Positions 17,623-26,359 of a stretch of DNA of 64,000 nucleotides are shown one piece after another. The stretch spans positions 1 through 64,000 of the forward strand of contig NZ_JAFKOK010000016.1 in NCBI RefSeq assembly GCF_017303295.1, given 5' to 3'. A program made the translations under genes and the position numbers. The DNA comes from Rhodobacter sp. NTK016B (GTDB taxonomy: Bacteria > Pseudomonadota > Alphaproteobacteria > Rhodobacterales > Rhodobacteraceae). The notes under the pieces were generated by a model that saw only the letters and a program-made list of their open reading frames with translations, was not told where the DNA came from and searched no databases. The first letter of the stretch is position 1; each line of letters opens with the position of its first letter.

Positions 17623-17640
17623 GGCGCCGGAGGCGAGCGG

Positions 17641-17800
17641 TGAAAGGGGGCCGTCTGCCCCCTCTTGGCCTTGCGGCCAATTCACCCCCGAGGATATTTT
17701 CGGATCAAAGATGCGCGGTTAACGGTGTGTTAAGGCCTCATCTTTGTTCCTTAAGTATCCACGGAGGGGGTCCGGGGGAGGGGCGTGCCTCTCCCCCGGG
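17641..17800. repeat. Head-to-head pair of gene-end repeat elements
   Basis: Between convergent fliP and the response regulator sit two copies of a repeat facing each other. The left copy has a GGGGGC/GCCCCC hairpin, then CACCCCCGAGGATATTT..CGGATCAAAGATG; the right copy is its diverged reverse complement (CATCTTTGTTCCTTAAGTATCC, then a GTCCGGGGGA...TCTCCCCC hairpin). Related copies lie at 22491-22635, 29361-29426 and 62838-62935. The arrangement suggests a two-way transcription terminator. Confidence 0.75.
17719..17733. promoter_or_regulatory. Perfect TTAA-N7-TTAA motif at the centre of the repeat pair
   Basis: TTAACGGTGTGTTAA is an exact CtrA-type spacing. It lies in the loop between the two repeat arms, far from either start codon, so a promoter role is doubtful. 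A near match occupies the same place in the second pair (22543-22557). Confidence 0.35.
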
Positions 17801-17873
17801 GATCGCCATCTGTGCGCGGCCGGGCGGGGGCGGTCGCCGTCGCCATGCGGAGCCGCCGGGCGCAATCCCGCCT

Positions 17874-18626
17874 TCAGCTCCACGTGACGTCGCCCAGGAA
17901 GATATAGCCCGCGCCGTAGATCGTCTTGATCAGTCGCGGGTTCTTGGGGTCTTCGCCAAGTTTCGCGCGCAGCCGTGAGATTCGGACATCCATCGCGCGG
18001 TCGAAGCTTTCGCCCGCCGCGCCGCCCAGGCTTTCCTGCATCTGGTGGCGCGAGATCAGGCGTTTGGGGGCTTCGAGGAACAGCCGCAGGACTTCGCCTT
18101 CGGCGTGGCTGAAAGGAACCTGCGTGCCGTCTTCCGCAACCAGCATGTATTGGTCGAACTGCGCTTCCCAGCCGTTGAAACGCGCAAGGTTGGCGCTGAT
18201 TTCCGGTGCGGCGCGCGACTTGCGCAGGCGGGCGCGGATGCGAGCCACGACCTCGGCCGGCTCAAAAGGTTTGATGATGTAATCGTCAGCGCCGAGTTCC
18301 AGCCCCGTGACCCGGTCGGCGGTATTGGCGCGGCCCGAAATGATGATGATCGTCGCCCCCGATTCCAGCGCCAGCCGGTGCACCAGCGCCAGCCCGTCGC
18401 GGTCGGGCAGCCCCAGATCGACGAGGCAGACATCGGGCGCGGTGCGTTTGAGCGCGGCTTCGAAATCCGAGGCGCGGGAATAGGTCGAGGTTCGGAACCC
18501 GGCCTCGGTCAGTGCATCGGCGAGGATGCGGCGGATTTCGGCCTCGTCGTCGAGGATCGCCACATGCGGCGCCGCGTCTGCGCGCGGGCGGGACGAGGTG
18601 GCCGAGGGCGCGGCGGGGTGTTGCAT
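17874..18626 (-). CDS. OmpR-family response regulator
   Basis: This 250-residue regulator has a receiver domain at ~21-135 with acidic pocket DDE (26-28), phospho-acceptor Asp70 in LVDLGLPDRDG, and the switch Lys in IIKPFEP. A C-terminal winged helix (~150-245) includes HAEGEVLRLFLEAPKRLISRHQM, MDVRISRLRAKLGEDP and IKTIYGAGYIF. The start overlaps the stop of the hybrid kinase gene by one base; this ATG was preferred over a GTG one codon upstream. It is the likely partner of that kinase. The stimulus is unknown. Confidence 0.93.
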   Translation of the reverse strand: MQHPAAPSATSSRPRADAAPHVAILDDEAEIRRILADALTEAGFRTSTYSRASDFEAALKRTAPDVCLVDLGLPDRDGLALVHRLALESGATIIIISGRANTADRVTGLELGADDYIIKPFEPAEVVARIRARLRKSRAAPEISANLARFNGWEAQFDQYMLVAEDGTQVPFSHAEGEVLRLFLEAPKRLISRHQMQESLGGAAGESFDRAMDVRISRLRAKLGEDPKNPRLIKTIYGAGYIFLGDVTWS

Positions 18627-20677
18627 CACGAGGGTTCCGGCACTGAATTCTGAAGAACGGGATCGCCGCTGAGGACGCGCAGAAAGGCAGTCAATTCGCG
18701 GGCGTCGAAGGGTTTGGCGAGAAGCGGATGAAGCTGCGCGGCCGCACGGTGCAGCGGATCCGAGGCGGGAAGCGAGGTCATCAGCCCCGCTGCCAGCCCC
18801 GGTCGTTCCCGCGTGAGTGCCGCGAGCAAGGCGAGGCCGGTTTCACCGTCCTTCAGCTGGATGTCGGACAGCACGATACCGATTTCCGGCAATTGCGCCA
18901 GGGCGCACGCATCGGTGGCATTCTCCGCCTCGATCACCCGGTGGCCGAGACCGACCAGCATCTCGCGCACATGGGTGCGGATTTCAGGGCTGTCCTCGAC
19001 CAGTAGCACGAGCCGCGACGGGTCGGCCTCGCCGGTGGGATCGGCGGCGGGACGCAGCGGCAGGCGCAACGTCACGCGCGCGCCGCCGGCCTCGCGATTG
19101 GCCAGCCGCACCGAGCCGCCCCCCAGCGTAGCGTGGTCATAGACCATGGCAAGGCCCAGCCCGGACCCTTCGCCACCCTTGGTGGTAAAGAACGGGTCGA
19201 GCCCGCGGCGCAGTGCTTCGGGCGTGAAGCCGGGGCCGTCATCCTCGACGGTGAGTTCCAGCCACGTATCCTGCACGCGGTGCGCGGTGAGGGTGATCGT
19301 GCCCTTGCCGGCGTCGCGGCCGGTGCGCCCCGCCTGCGCACTCAGGATCGCGTCGCGGGCATTGAGGACGAGGTTCAGAAGCGCGTCCTGCAGCGCACCC
19401 TGATCCAGCATCACGCGTCCCAGCCCCTTTTCGAGCGCGATCTCGAAGCGCAACCCGTCGGGCAGAGACGGCGAGGCCATCATGCGCAGATCGTCAAGCA
19501 GGGGTTCCAGCTCGGTCGGCGCGGGTTTGAGCGCGCGCGCGCCCGAGATCTCGCCGATCCGGCGCAAAAGCGTGCCGCCGCGCCGCGCCGCCGCAAGCGT
19601 ACCGCGGACAAGGTCGGCGGCCTCGGGCGGGAGGTCGGGCAGGCGCGCGAGCTTGTCCTGCTGCCCAAGAATGATGGTGAGCAGATTGGCGAAATCATGC
19701 GCGAGCCCCGAGGTAAGCTGCGCCGCCAATTCGCGCTTGCGGGTCTGCAGCAGGGCCGCGCGGGCCTGTGTTTCGGCGGTGATATCGGTCGTCAGCAGGT
19801 AGACGCCGCCATCGCTGCCGCGCGCGCCGTCGTTTGTCGTGTTGCGCGGATCGGGGGTCATCACAACACGGATGCGTCGCCCGCTGTCTTCATGCGTGAG
19901 CTCGCGCACCGAAGCTTCGCCTTCCAGCGCGCGGTGCATATGCGGCATCAGGCTGGTGGCCAGCTGCGGGCCGACCGCTGCGGCGAATTCCATCCCCACG
20001 ACATTGGCGGGCACCCCGGGCACCAGCGACGAAAGCCGCCGGTTGGAATAGGTATAGACCAGATGGCGGTCGAGATGGGCGATATGCGCGGGCATCATCT
20101 CGGTCACCAGGCGTGTGCGCGCTTCCATCTCGGTCAGTTCGCGCTGGGTTTCAGCCAGAGCGGCATTGGTCGCCGCCAGTTCGCGGTTGGCCATGCTCAG
20201 ACGTTCGGCATGGGCCAGAAGCTGATCCGACAGCTCTTCGGACCGCGCGCGCAGCAATTGCTCCTGCAGCTTGATCTCGGTGATATCGGTATAGACCGTG
20301 ACCCAGCCACCCTGCGCCAGCGGCGCGCCCTCGACCGACACCCAGCGGCCATTGGCGCGCTCGCGCTCCATGTAATGCGGGCGAAAGGCGCGGGCGGTCT
20401 CGACACGCAGGCGCACGGCGGCCTCTTCGTCGGATTGCGGCCCGTATTCGCCGCGCTGGACTAGGAAGCGGATCGTGTCCTCGAAGGCCGCGCCCGGCCG
20501 AACCAGCGCGTCGGGCAGGCCGAACATTTCCTGATAGCGCGGATTGCAGACCGCAAGCCGCAGATCGCTGTCGAAGATCGACAGCGCCTGCTGGATCAGC
20601 GTCAGCCCGGCGCGGGTGAGCTTTTCGAACGTGTCACCCGAGGGGGAGGGCGAGGGCGAGGGGGGCGGGGCCTGCAT
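18626..20677 (-). CDS. Soluble hybrid sensor histidine kinase (PAS-PAS-HisKA-HATPase-REC)
   Basis: This 683-residue kinase has no membrane segments. A PAS domain (~25-135, LSIFDSDLRLAVCNPRYQEMFGLP) is followed by a coiled coil, a second PAS (~190-305), and the H box SGLAHDFANLL with His327. The ATPase domain has NLVLNARDAI, DDGPGFTPEAL, FFTTKGGEGSGLGLAMV; a C-terminal receiver has Asp605. The phosphorelay probably runs His327, then Asp605 or the partner regulator encoded next. A short Pro/Ser repeat (PPSPSPSPS) marks the N-terminus. The PAS domains suggest sensing of an internal redox or small-molecule signal. Confidence 0.93.
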   Translation of the reverse strand: MQAPPPSPSPSPSGDTFEKLTRAGLTLIQQALSIFDSDLRLAVCNPRYQEMFGLPDALVRPGAAFEDTIRFLVQRGEYGPQSDEEAAVRLRVETARAFRPHYMERERANGRWVSVEGAPLAQGGWVTVYTDITEIKLQEQLLRARSEELSDQLLAHAERLSMANRELAATNAALAETQRELTEMEARTRLVTEMMPAHIAHLDRHLVYTYSNRRLSSLVPGVPANVVGMEFAAAVGPQLATSLMPHMHRALEGEASVRELTHEDSGRRIRVVMTPDPRNTTNDGARGSDGGVYLLTTDITAETQARAALLQTRKRELAAQLTSGLAHDFANLLTIILGQQDKLARLPDLPPEAADLVRGTLAAARRGGTLLRRIGEISGARALKPAPTELEPLLDDLRMMASPSLPDGLRFEIALEKGLGRVMLDQGALQDALLNLVLNARDAILSAQAGRTGRDAGKGTITLTAHRVQDTWLELTVEDDGPGFTPEALRRGLDPFFTTKGGEGSGLGLAMVYDHATLGGGSVRLANREAGGARVTLRLPLRPAADPTGEADPSRLVLLVEDSPEIRTHVREMLVGLGHRVIEAENATDACALAQLPEIGIVLSDIQLKDGETGLALLAALTRERPGLAAGLMTSLPASDPLHRAAAQLHPLLAKPFDARELTAFLRVLSGDPVLQNSVPEPS

Positions 20678-20705
20678 GGCGCGACGCTATCGCCTGCGCG
20701 GGGGG

Positions 20706-21281
20706 TCAGTCCAGCACTTCGCCGGGTTCCAGACCCCAGACATCCGCGCGCGAGATCCAGCCGCGGGTGCCGTCGATGCTGACGCGGCACCAATCGGGGT
20801 CGCATTCCATGATCCGGGCGACAACGCCGGCTTCCAGATAGGCGACCTGCGGCGCATCGCCGCGCGGGCGGCTGCGCAGCGAGGCCATGTCGGTAAGCAC
20901 CAGCACGGTGCGCACGCCCGAAAGTAGCGAGTAATGCACCCAGCCGCCTTCGCCCTCGGAATCCTCGACCCGGCGCCAGTGTTCGAATTCGCCGGTCACG
21001 CGCACGGGAAGGTCGCGGCGCTCATAGATCCAGTCAACGCGGTGGGTTTCGGACGGGCCGCGCCGGGCAAAGGCCCGCGAGGTCTTGATCGAGACGAATC
21101 GCGGCAGGGGGAGGTTGGTGACCGGGCCGGTGGCGGGCATAGGCTGGCTTTGTGGGCGGGCCGGCTCGGTTTCGGTCTGGGTTGCGGGGGCGGCGGCGGC
21201 CTGGCTTTGTGCGCGGGCGGCGCCCAGCGGAGACGCGCCCAGAAGGACGCCCAAAGCGGCGATCGCAAATACGTTTCGCAT
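20706..21281 (-). CDS. Exported bacterial SH3-domain protein
   Basis: This 191-residue protein has a signal peptide (MRNVFAIAALGVLLGASPLGAARAQ) and a Gln/Pro/Thr-rich linker. Two SH3-like segments follow: FVSIKTSRAFARRGPSETHRVDWIYERRDLPVRVTGEFEHWRRV and LVLTDMASLRSRPRGDAPQVAYLEAGVVARIMECDPDWCRVSIDGTRGWISRADVWG. Such proteins act in the periplasm and may bind the cell wall. It is transcribed away from the 2-hydroxyacid dehydrogenase, a pairing I recall as common in Rhodobacteraceae. No enzymatic residues are visible. Confidence 0.85.
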   Translation of the reverse strand: MRNVFAIAALGVLLGASPLGAARAQSQAAAAPATQTETEPARPQSQPMPATGPVTNLPLPRFVSIKTSRAFARRGPSETHRVDWIYERRDLPVRVTGEFEHWRRVEDSEGEGGWVHYSLLSGVRTVLVLTDMASLRSRPRGDAPQVAYLEAGVVARIMECDPDWCRVSIDGTRGWISRADVWGLEPGEVLD

Positions 21282-21463
21282 TCTGTCCTGCCCGGCCCGC
21301 TTGCGCGGGTCTCGATGCGCCATGGCCGCCCGTTCTGCCACCCAGCGCGGGGCGGTTGCGCAATTTTATTTCGCGCCGGGTCGTGCGGATGGCTTGTGCC
21401 TCGGTTCGCTCTGCGCCACTTTGCCAGCAGCCGGACGGATTTGAAAGACCCAAGGAGGTTTCC

Positions 21464-22450
21464 ATGCCCCTCAAGCGCCTGAGTGTTGTCGTGACGCGAC
21501 GCCTGCCCGACCCGGTCGAGACCCGGCTGAAGGAATTGTTCGACGCCGAGCTGCGCGACGACGATTCGCCGATGTCGCGCGAAGAGCTGGTCGCGGCGAT
21601 GGCCCGCGCCGACGTGCTGGTGCCGACTTTGTGCGACCATATCGATGCGGGTATGCTGGGCGGCGCGGGCGAGCGGCTGAAGCTGATCGCCAATTACGGC
21701 GCCGGGATCGACCATATCGACGTGCAATCGGCCCGCCAGCGCGGCATTCTCGTGTCCAACACGCCCGGCGTGGTGACCGAGGACACCGCTGACATGGCGA
21801 TGGCGTTGATGCTGGCGGTGACGCGGCGCATCCCCGAAGGGCTGGCCGAGATGCAGGCGGGCGACTGGCGCGGCTGGTCGCCGATGACGCATCTGGGCGG
21901 AAGAATCGGCGGCAAGAGGCTGGGGATCCTGGGCATGGGCCGAATCGGTCAGGCCGTGGCACGGCGCGCGCAGGCTTTCGGCATGCAGATCCACTACCAC
22001 AATCGCAAGCGTCTGCGCCCCGAGATCGAGGAGCCGCTCGAAGCGACCTATTGGGAAAGCCTCGATCAGATGGTCGCGCGCATGGACGTGATCTCGATCA
22101 ACTGCCCGCACACGCCCTCGACCTTCCACCTGATGAATGCGCGGCGGCTGAAACTGCTCAAACCCTCGGCGGTGATCGTGAACACTTCGCGTGGCGAAGT
22201 CATCGACGAGAATGCGCTGACCCGGATGCTGCGCGCGGGCGATATCGCCGGCGCGGCGCTCGACGTCTACGAGCGCGGCGCCGAGGTCAATCCGCGCCTG
22301 CGCGAGCTGCCCAACGTGGTGCTGCTGCCGCATATGGGCTCGGCCACGATGGAGGGGCGGATCGAGATGGGCGAAAAGGTGATCCTGAACATCAAGACCT
22401 TCGCCGACGGCCACCGCCCGCCTGACCAGGTGCTGCCCGGTATGCTATAA
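21464..22450 (+). CDS. D-isomer-specific 2-hydroxyacid dehydrogenase (glyoxylate/hydroxypyruvate reductase type)
   Basis: This 328-residue NAD(P)-dependent enzyme reduces 2-oxoacids such as glyoxylate or hydroxypyruvate, or acts in reverse. The nucleotide fold is marked by LGILGMGRIGQAVARRAQAFGM. Substrate and catalytic residues lie in IANYGAGIDHIDV, ISINCPHTP, NTSRGEVIDENAL (catalytic Arg), the following Asp/Glu region, and VVLLPHMGSAT (catalytic His). The start at 21464 has AAGGAGG at ideal spacing; the frame runs upstream without such a site. It ends at a repeat pair. Exact substrate preference cannot be decided. Confidence 0.9.
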   Translation: MPLKRLSVVVTRRLPDPVETRLKELFDAELRDDDSPMSREELVAAMARADVLVPTLCDHIDAGMLGGAGERLKLIANYGAGIDHIDVQSARQRGILVSNTPGVVTEDTADMAMALMLAVTRRIPEGLAEMQAGDWRGWSPMTHLGGRIGGKRLGILGMGRIGQAVARRAQAFGMQIHYHNRKRLRPEIEEPLEATYWESLDQMVARMDVISINCPHTPSTFHLMNARRLKLLKPSAVIVNTSRGEVIDENALTRMLRAGDIAGAALDVYERGAEVNPRLRELPNVVLLPHMGSATMEGRIEMGEKVILNIKTFADGHRPPDQVLPGML

Positions 22451-22490
22451 CGGGATTGCTTACAGCCCAGCGGTCGCATGAGCGGCGAGG

Positions 22491-22635
22491 CCGGGGGATC
22501 CTCCCCCGGACCCCCTGGGATATTTTCAGATTAAAGATGGGCGGTAAGATTTGGTTAACTGCCCATCTTTAATCCGGAAATATCCTCGGGGGTGAATTTT
22601 CCGCAGGAAAAGAGGGGGCCGACAGCCCCCTTTCC
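22491..22635. repeat. Second head-to-head gene-end repeat pair
   Basis: A ~25-bp imperfect inverted repeat, with exact core TAAAGATGGGC (22531-22541) / GCCCATCTTTA (22560-22570), is flanked by GC hairpins (CCGGGGGATCCTCCCCCGG on the left, GGGGGCCGACAGCCCCC on the right). It separates the convergent dehydrogenase and helicase genes. The loop holds GTAAGATTTGGTTAA, close to a TTAA-N7-TTAA motif. Confidence 0.75.
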
Positions 22636-22649
22636 GTGGCGCTTGCCAA

Positions 22650-24770
22650 TTACGACTTCGGCCGGGGCGGACGCGCGGGTTTCGATCCGGGTTTCGCGCC
22701 CGCTTTGCCCGCCGGTTTGCGCGCAGGTTTGCCCAGACGGGCCGAAGGGTTGCGGGCCGCGTCGGGATCGATGCGCGGTTTCGCAGGGGCGCCGTCGGCG
22801 CGGGGTTTCTTCGGCTTGGCGTCGTATTTCGCGCTACGCGGCTTGTCGCCGTCGGCGGCACGCGGCTTCGCGCTGTAGGGTTTCGCGCCATAGGGTTTGG
22901 CGGGACGGTCGCCCTTGTCGGCGTCGCGGTTTCCGAATTCCCGGTTCCCGAATTCCTTGTTTGCGGGGCGCGGTTTGCGCGGGGCGTCTCCGTCTTCACG
23001 GCGCGGCTTGTAGGGGCGGTCGCCATCGGGGCGCGGGCCGCGCGCCTTGTAGCCGCCGTCACCCTCTTCGCGGCGGGGCTTGAAGGGGCGCTCGCCGTCC
23101 TTGCGGGGGCCGCGCGATTTGAAGCCGTCGCCATCGGGACGCGGGCTGCGCGGGCGCGGGGCCGGGCGTTCGCCTTCGGCGGGGGCTTCGGCCGGGGCGA
23201 GGCTGACCTCGCCTTCCAGCAGGCCTTCCTTGCCTGCCGCCGACCAGAAGCGGTCGGCGCAATCGGCGTGAAGCTGGGCCAGCGTGTGATCCTGATAGAT
23301 CCGGATCGCGCCGATATCGGCCTTGGTCAGGTCGCCCGCGCGGCACAGCATCGGCAGCAGCCAGCGCGGTTCGGCGCGTTGTTCGTGGCCGACGCCGAGA
23401 CGGATCCAGAAGCTGCGGTCGAACTCGGCCCGCGCGCGCGGTTTGGGGCCGTCGGCGGTGATCGGAACCACGTCCTCGGGCGCCGAGCGCCCGCCGAGAT
23501 AGAGCCGGGCGACGGCCGCAGCCAGCGCGCGGGGCTCGAAGGTTTCGGTGAGCTGGGTGATCAGCGCCGCTTCGTCCTCGTTCTCGGGGGCGGTGAGGGC
23601 CGCGTCGGACATCAGCCGTTCGCTGTCGCGGGTCGAGACCTCGGCCGCAGTGGGGGCGGGGCCCCATTCGGCGGAGACGCCGGCAAAGCCCAGAAGGCGT
23701 TCGGTTTTCTTGCGCGCCGAGGACGGCACGACCAGAACGCTGACGCCCTTGCGGCCCGCACGGCCGGTTCGGCCCGAACGGTGCAGCAGGGTTTCCTTGT
23801 TCGAGGGCAGGTCGGCATGGATCACCAGTTCCAGCCCCGGAAGGTCAATGCCGCGCGCCGCAACGTCGGTCGCAACGCACACCCGTGCCCGGCCGTCGCG
23901 CATCGCCTGCAGCGCGCGCGAGCGTTCTTCCTGTGCCAGTTCGCCCGACAGCGGCACGACCGAGAAGCCGCGGTTGAGAAGCCGCGCCGTCAGGTGGTTG
24001 ACCGCAGCCCGGGTCTTGCAGAAGACCAGCGCGTTCTGTGCCTCGTAGAAGCGCAGGACATTGACGATGGCGTGTTCGGCATCCTCGTTCGCGACGATCA
24101 TCGCGCGGTACGAGATATCGCCATGCTGCTCGCGCGACGCCTCGGTGGCGATGCGCTGGGCGTCTTTCTGATAGGTCTGCGCGAGGCGGGCGATCTGCGG
24201 CGACACGGTGGCCGAGAACAGCAGCGTGCGGCGCTCTTCGGGCAGTTGCTGCAGAATGTATTCGAGGTCTTCACGGAAGCCCAGATCGAGCATCTCGTCG
24301 GCTTCGTCCAGCGCGACCGAGGTCACGGTCGACAAATCGAGCGCGCCGCGTTCGATATGGTCGCGCAGGCGGCCGGGGGTGCCGACAACGATATGCGTGC
24401 CGCGTTCCAGCGCGCGGCGTTCGCTACGCGCATCCATGCCGCCGACGCACGAGGCGATCACGCCGCCCGCCGCGCCATAGAGCCACTCGAATTCGCGCCG
24501 CACCTGCATCGCCAGTTCGCGCGTCGGCGCGATCACCAGCGCGCGCGCGGTGTCGGGCGGGGGCATCATATCGGCATCACCCATAAGGCTGTCGGCCATG
24601 GCGAGGCCGAAGGCCACGGTCTTGCCTGAGCCGGTCTGCGCCGAGACCAGCAGGTCTTTTCCGGCCACCTCGGGTGCCAACACTGCGGCCTGTACGGGCG
24701 TCAGTGTTTCATAGCCCTTGTCGGCGAGGGCGCGCGACAATGGGGCGGGCAGGGGAGGCAGGGCGGTCAT
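22650..24770 (-). CDS. DEAD-box RNA helicase with basic repetitive C-terminal tail
   Basis: This 706-residue helicase has a Q motif (TPVQAAVL, ~24), Walker A AQTGSGKT (~44-51), PTREL, DEAD in VALDEADEMLDLGF, SAT, and the second-domain motifs VATDVAARGIDLPGLELVIHADLP and HRSGRTGRAGR. After the core (~430) comes a region resembling the DbpA/CsdA RNA-binding module (DIGAIRIYQDHTLAQLHADCADRFW). The final ~170 residues are Arg/Lys/Gly/Pro-rich imperfect repeats (such as KARGPRPDGDRPYKPRRE), typical of RNA-binding, phase-separating tails. The start at MTALPPLPAPL fits; the upstream frame is antisense to the AraC gene. Probable role: ribosome assembly or cold-stress mRNA handling. Confidence 0.93.
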   Translation of the reverse strand: MTALPPLPAPLSRALADKGYETLTPVQAAVLAPEVAGKDLLVSAQTGSGKTVAFGLAMADSLMGDADMMPPPDTARALVIAPTRELAMQVRREFEWLYGAAGGVIASCVGGMDARSERRALERGTHIVVGTPGRLRDHIERGALDLSTVTSVALDEADEMLDLGFREDLEYILQQLPEERRTLLFSATVSPQIARLAQTYQKDAQRIATEASREQHGDISYRAMIVANEDAEHAIVNVLRFYEAQNALVFCKTRAAVNHLTARLLNRGFSVVPLSGELAQEERSRALQAMRDGRARVCVATDVAARGIDLPGLELVIHADLPSNKETLLHRSGRTGRAGRKGVSVLVVPSSARKKTERLLGFAGVSAEWGPAPTAAEVSTRDSERLMSDAALTAPENEDEAALITQLTETFEPRALAAAVARLYLGGRSAPEDVVPITADGPKPRARAEFDRSFWIRLGVGHEQRAEPRWLLPMLCRAGDLTKADIGAIRIYQDHTLAQLHADCADRFWSAAGKEGLLEGEVSLAPAEAPAEGERPAPRPRSPRPDGDGFKSRGPRKDGERPFKPRREEGDGGYKARGPRPDGDRPYKPRREDGDAPRKPRPANKEFGNREFGNRDADKGDRPAKPYGAKPYSAKPRAADGDKPRSAKYDAKPKKPRADGAPAKPRIDPDAARNPSARLGKPARKPAGKAGAKPGSKPARPPRPKS

Positions 24771-24908
24771 GGCAGGTCCTTTTGGGTGAAGGCGCCCCAA
24801 TACGCCCCGCGCGCGCTGCTGTATAGGGGAAGAATAGCAAGACAGGTAAATTCCGCCCATGCAAATAAGGGGGGCGGGCCTGCGGGTGGTACAGGAAAGC
24901 GAGGGACA

Positions 24909-25754
24909 ATGGCGGTCGATTACCGGGAACGGCTCAGGCGGGTCTATGCCGCGATCCATGACGATCCCGCGCGCAGCTATTCGCTCGACGAAATGGCCGA
25001 TCTTGCGGCGCTGTCGCGGTTCCATTTTCATCGCGTTTTCGCGGCGATGACGGGCGAGACGCTGGCCGAGGCGGTGCGCCGTATCCGGCTTAACGGGGCA
25101 GCGCATGCGCTGGTGCGTGACACGGCGCCGGTTGCCGCGATCGGGCGCGCACATGGTTATCCGTCGGCGGCCAGTTTCTCGCGGGCCTTTCGCGCGGCTT
25201 ACGGCGTGACGCCGGCCCGGTTCAGGGCGCGCGGGCTGGCCTTGCCCGACGCGCTGAAGACAACGAAAGGAGGACAGGCGATGTTTCCGGTCGAGATTCG
25301 CAACGAAGCACCCCGGCGGCTGATCGGCCTGCCGCATCGGGGCGCCTATCATCAGATCAACCGTACCTATGCCGCACTGGGCGCTGAACTGGCCGCGCGG
25401 GATCTGTGGCGACAGTCGCGGGGCATGGCGGCGGTCTATTACAACGACCCTGCGCTCACGCCCGAGGGGGATCTGCAATCCTTTGCCGCGATCATGGTGG
25501 ACGCGGATGTTCCCTGCCCCGATCCGTTGCAGAGCCGTGAGGTTGCGGGCGGACGTCACGCGGTGATGGTGTTCAAGGGGCCCTATACCGGCCTTGCGGC
25601 GGCCTATGACTGGCTGTTCGGGGCGTGGCTGACAGAGAGCGGCGCGGCCCTGCGCGATGCGCCGAGCTGGGAATTGTACCTCAACTCGCCCATGGATACC
25701 GCGCCCGACGCGCTGGAAACCCTGATTTTCGTACCTTTGGAGGACACGCCATGA
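24909..25754 (+). CDS. AraC-family regulator with GyrI-like ligand domain
   Basis: This 281-residue protein has two AraC helix-turn-helix motifs at ~5-105 (YSLDEMADLAALSRFHFHRVFAAMTGETL and AAIGRAHGYPSAASFSRAFRAAYGVTPARFR). A C-terminal GyrI-like/AraC-E-binding domain spans ~125-281. This Rob/BmrR-like plan means the C-terminal part probably binds a small hydrophobic compound. It starts 138 bases from the divergent helicase gene and overlaps the following GyrI-like gene by four bases (ATGA), so the two are coupled. Confidence 0.9.
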   Translation: MAVDYRERLRRVYAAIHDDPARSYSLDEMADLAALSRFHFHRVFAAMTGETLAEAVRRIRLNGAAHALVRDTAPVAAIGRAHGYPSAASFSRAFRAAYGVTPARFRARGLALPDALKTTKGGQAMFPVEIRNEAPRRLIGLPHRGAYHQINRTYAALGAELAARDLWRQSRGMAAVYYNDPALTPEGDLQSFAAIMVDADVPCPDPLQSREVAGGRHAVMVFKGPYTGLAAAYDWLFGAWLTESGAALRDAPSWELYLNSPMDTAPDALETLIFVPLEDTP

Positions 25755-26359
25755 AAGATCCGTTGTTGAATGGCAAGGCCGGTCGGATCGACCGGGTCGA
25801 GGTGCCCGCGATGCGCTTTTTCGCTATCGAGGGGCAGGGCGAACCGGGGGGAGCGGGATACGCGGCGGCGGTCGGGGCGCTGTACGCGCTGGCCTATGGC
25901 GCGCGATTTGCGGGCAAGGCGCAGGGCCATGACGAAAAGGTCGGACCGCTGGAAGGGCTTTGGTGGGCCGACGATATGAGCGTCTTCCGGGCCGGAGGCG
26001 ACAGGGAAAGCTGGCGCTGGCGGATGATGATCCGCGCGCCGCAATGGCTGGACCCGGACGGGGTCGAGGCGCTGCGCGAAACGGCGATTGCCAAGCGGCG
26101 CAAGGATAAGCCGGAGGTGGCCGAGGCTCTGCCGGGCGTGCAACTCTGGCCCTATGCGGAAGGGCTTTGCCTGCAGGCGCTGCATGTCGGGCCCTATGCC
26201 GACGAAGGGCCGCTGATCGCGCGGCTGCATGCCGAGGCTTCCGCGCAGGGGCTGGCATTGACGGGCCTGCACCACGAGATCTACCTTTCCGATCCGGGCC
26301 GTACCGCGCCCGAAAAGCTCAGGACGATCTTGCGGCAACCCGTCGCGGCAGAGGCGTGA
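25751..26359 (+). CDS. Stand-alone GyrI-like small-molecule-binding protein
   Basis: This 202-residue protein is one GyrI-like domain without a DNA-binding part. Recognisable stretches are VPAMRFFAIEGQGEPGGAGYAAAVGALYALAY near the start, LEGLWWADDM in the middle, and LHVGPYADEGPLIARLHAEASAQGLALTGLHHEIYLSDP near the end, where the conserved Glu/Tyr ligand site should lie. Related proteins bind or slowly hydrolyse electrophilic compounds. It is cotranslated with the AraC/GyrI regulator and the DUF1801 gene, forming a three-gene cassette. The ligand is unknown. Confidence 0.85.
   Translation: MKDPLLNGKAGRIDRVEVPAMRFFAIEGQGEPGGAGYAAAVGALYALAYGARFAGKAQGHDEKVGPLEGLWWADDMSVFRAGGDRESWRWRMMIRAPQWLDPDGVEALRETAIAKRRKDKPEVAEALPGVQLWPYAEGLCLQALHVGPYADEGPLIARLHAEASAQGLALTGLHHEIYLSDPGRTAPEKLRTILRQPVAAEA

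Noticed and set aside
19133-20464. Long plus-strand open frame opposite the hybrid kinase
   Set aside because: No recognisable domain, His/Gln/Arg-rich composition, and the kinase frame is unmistakable.
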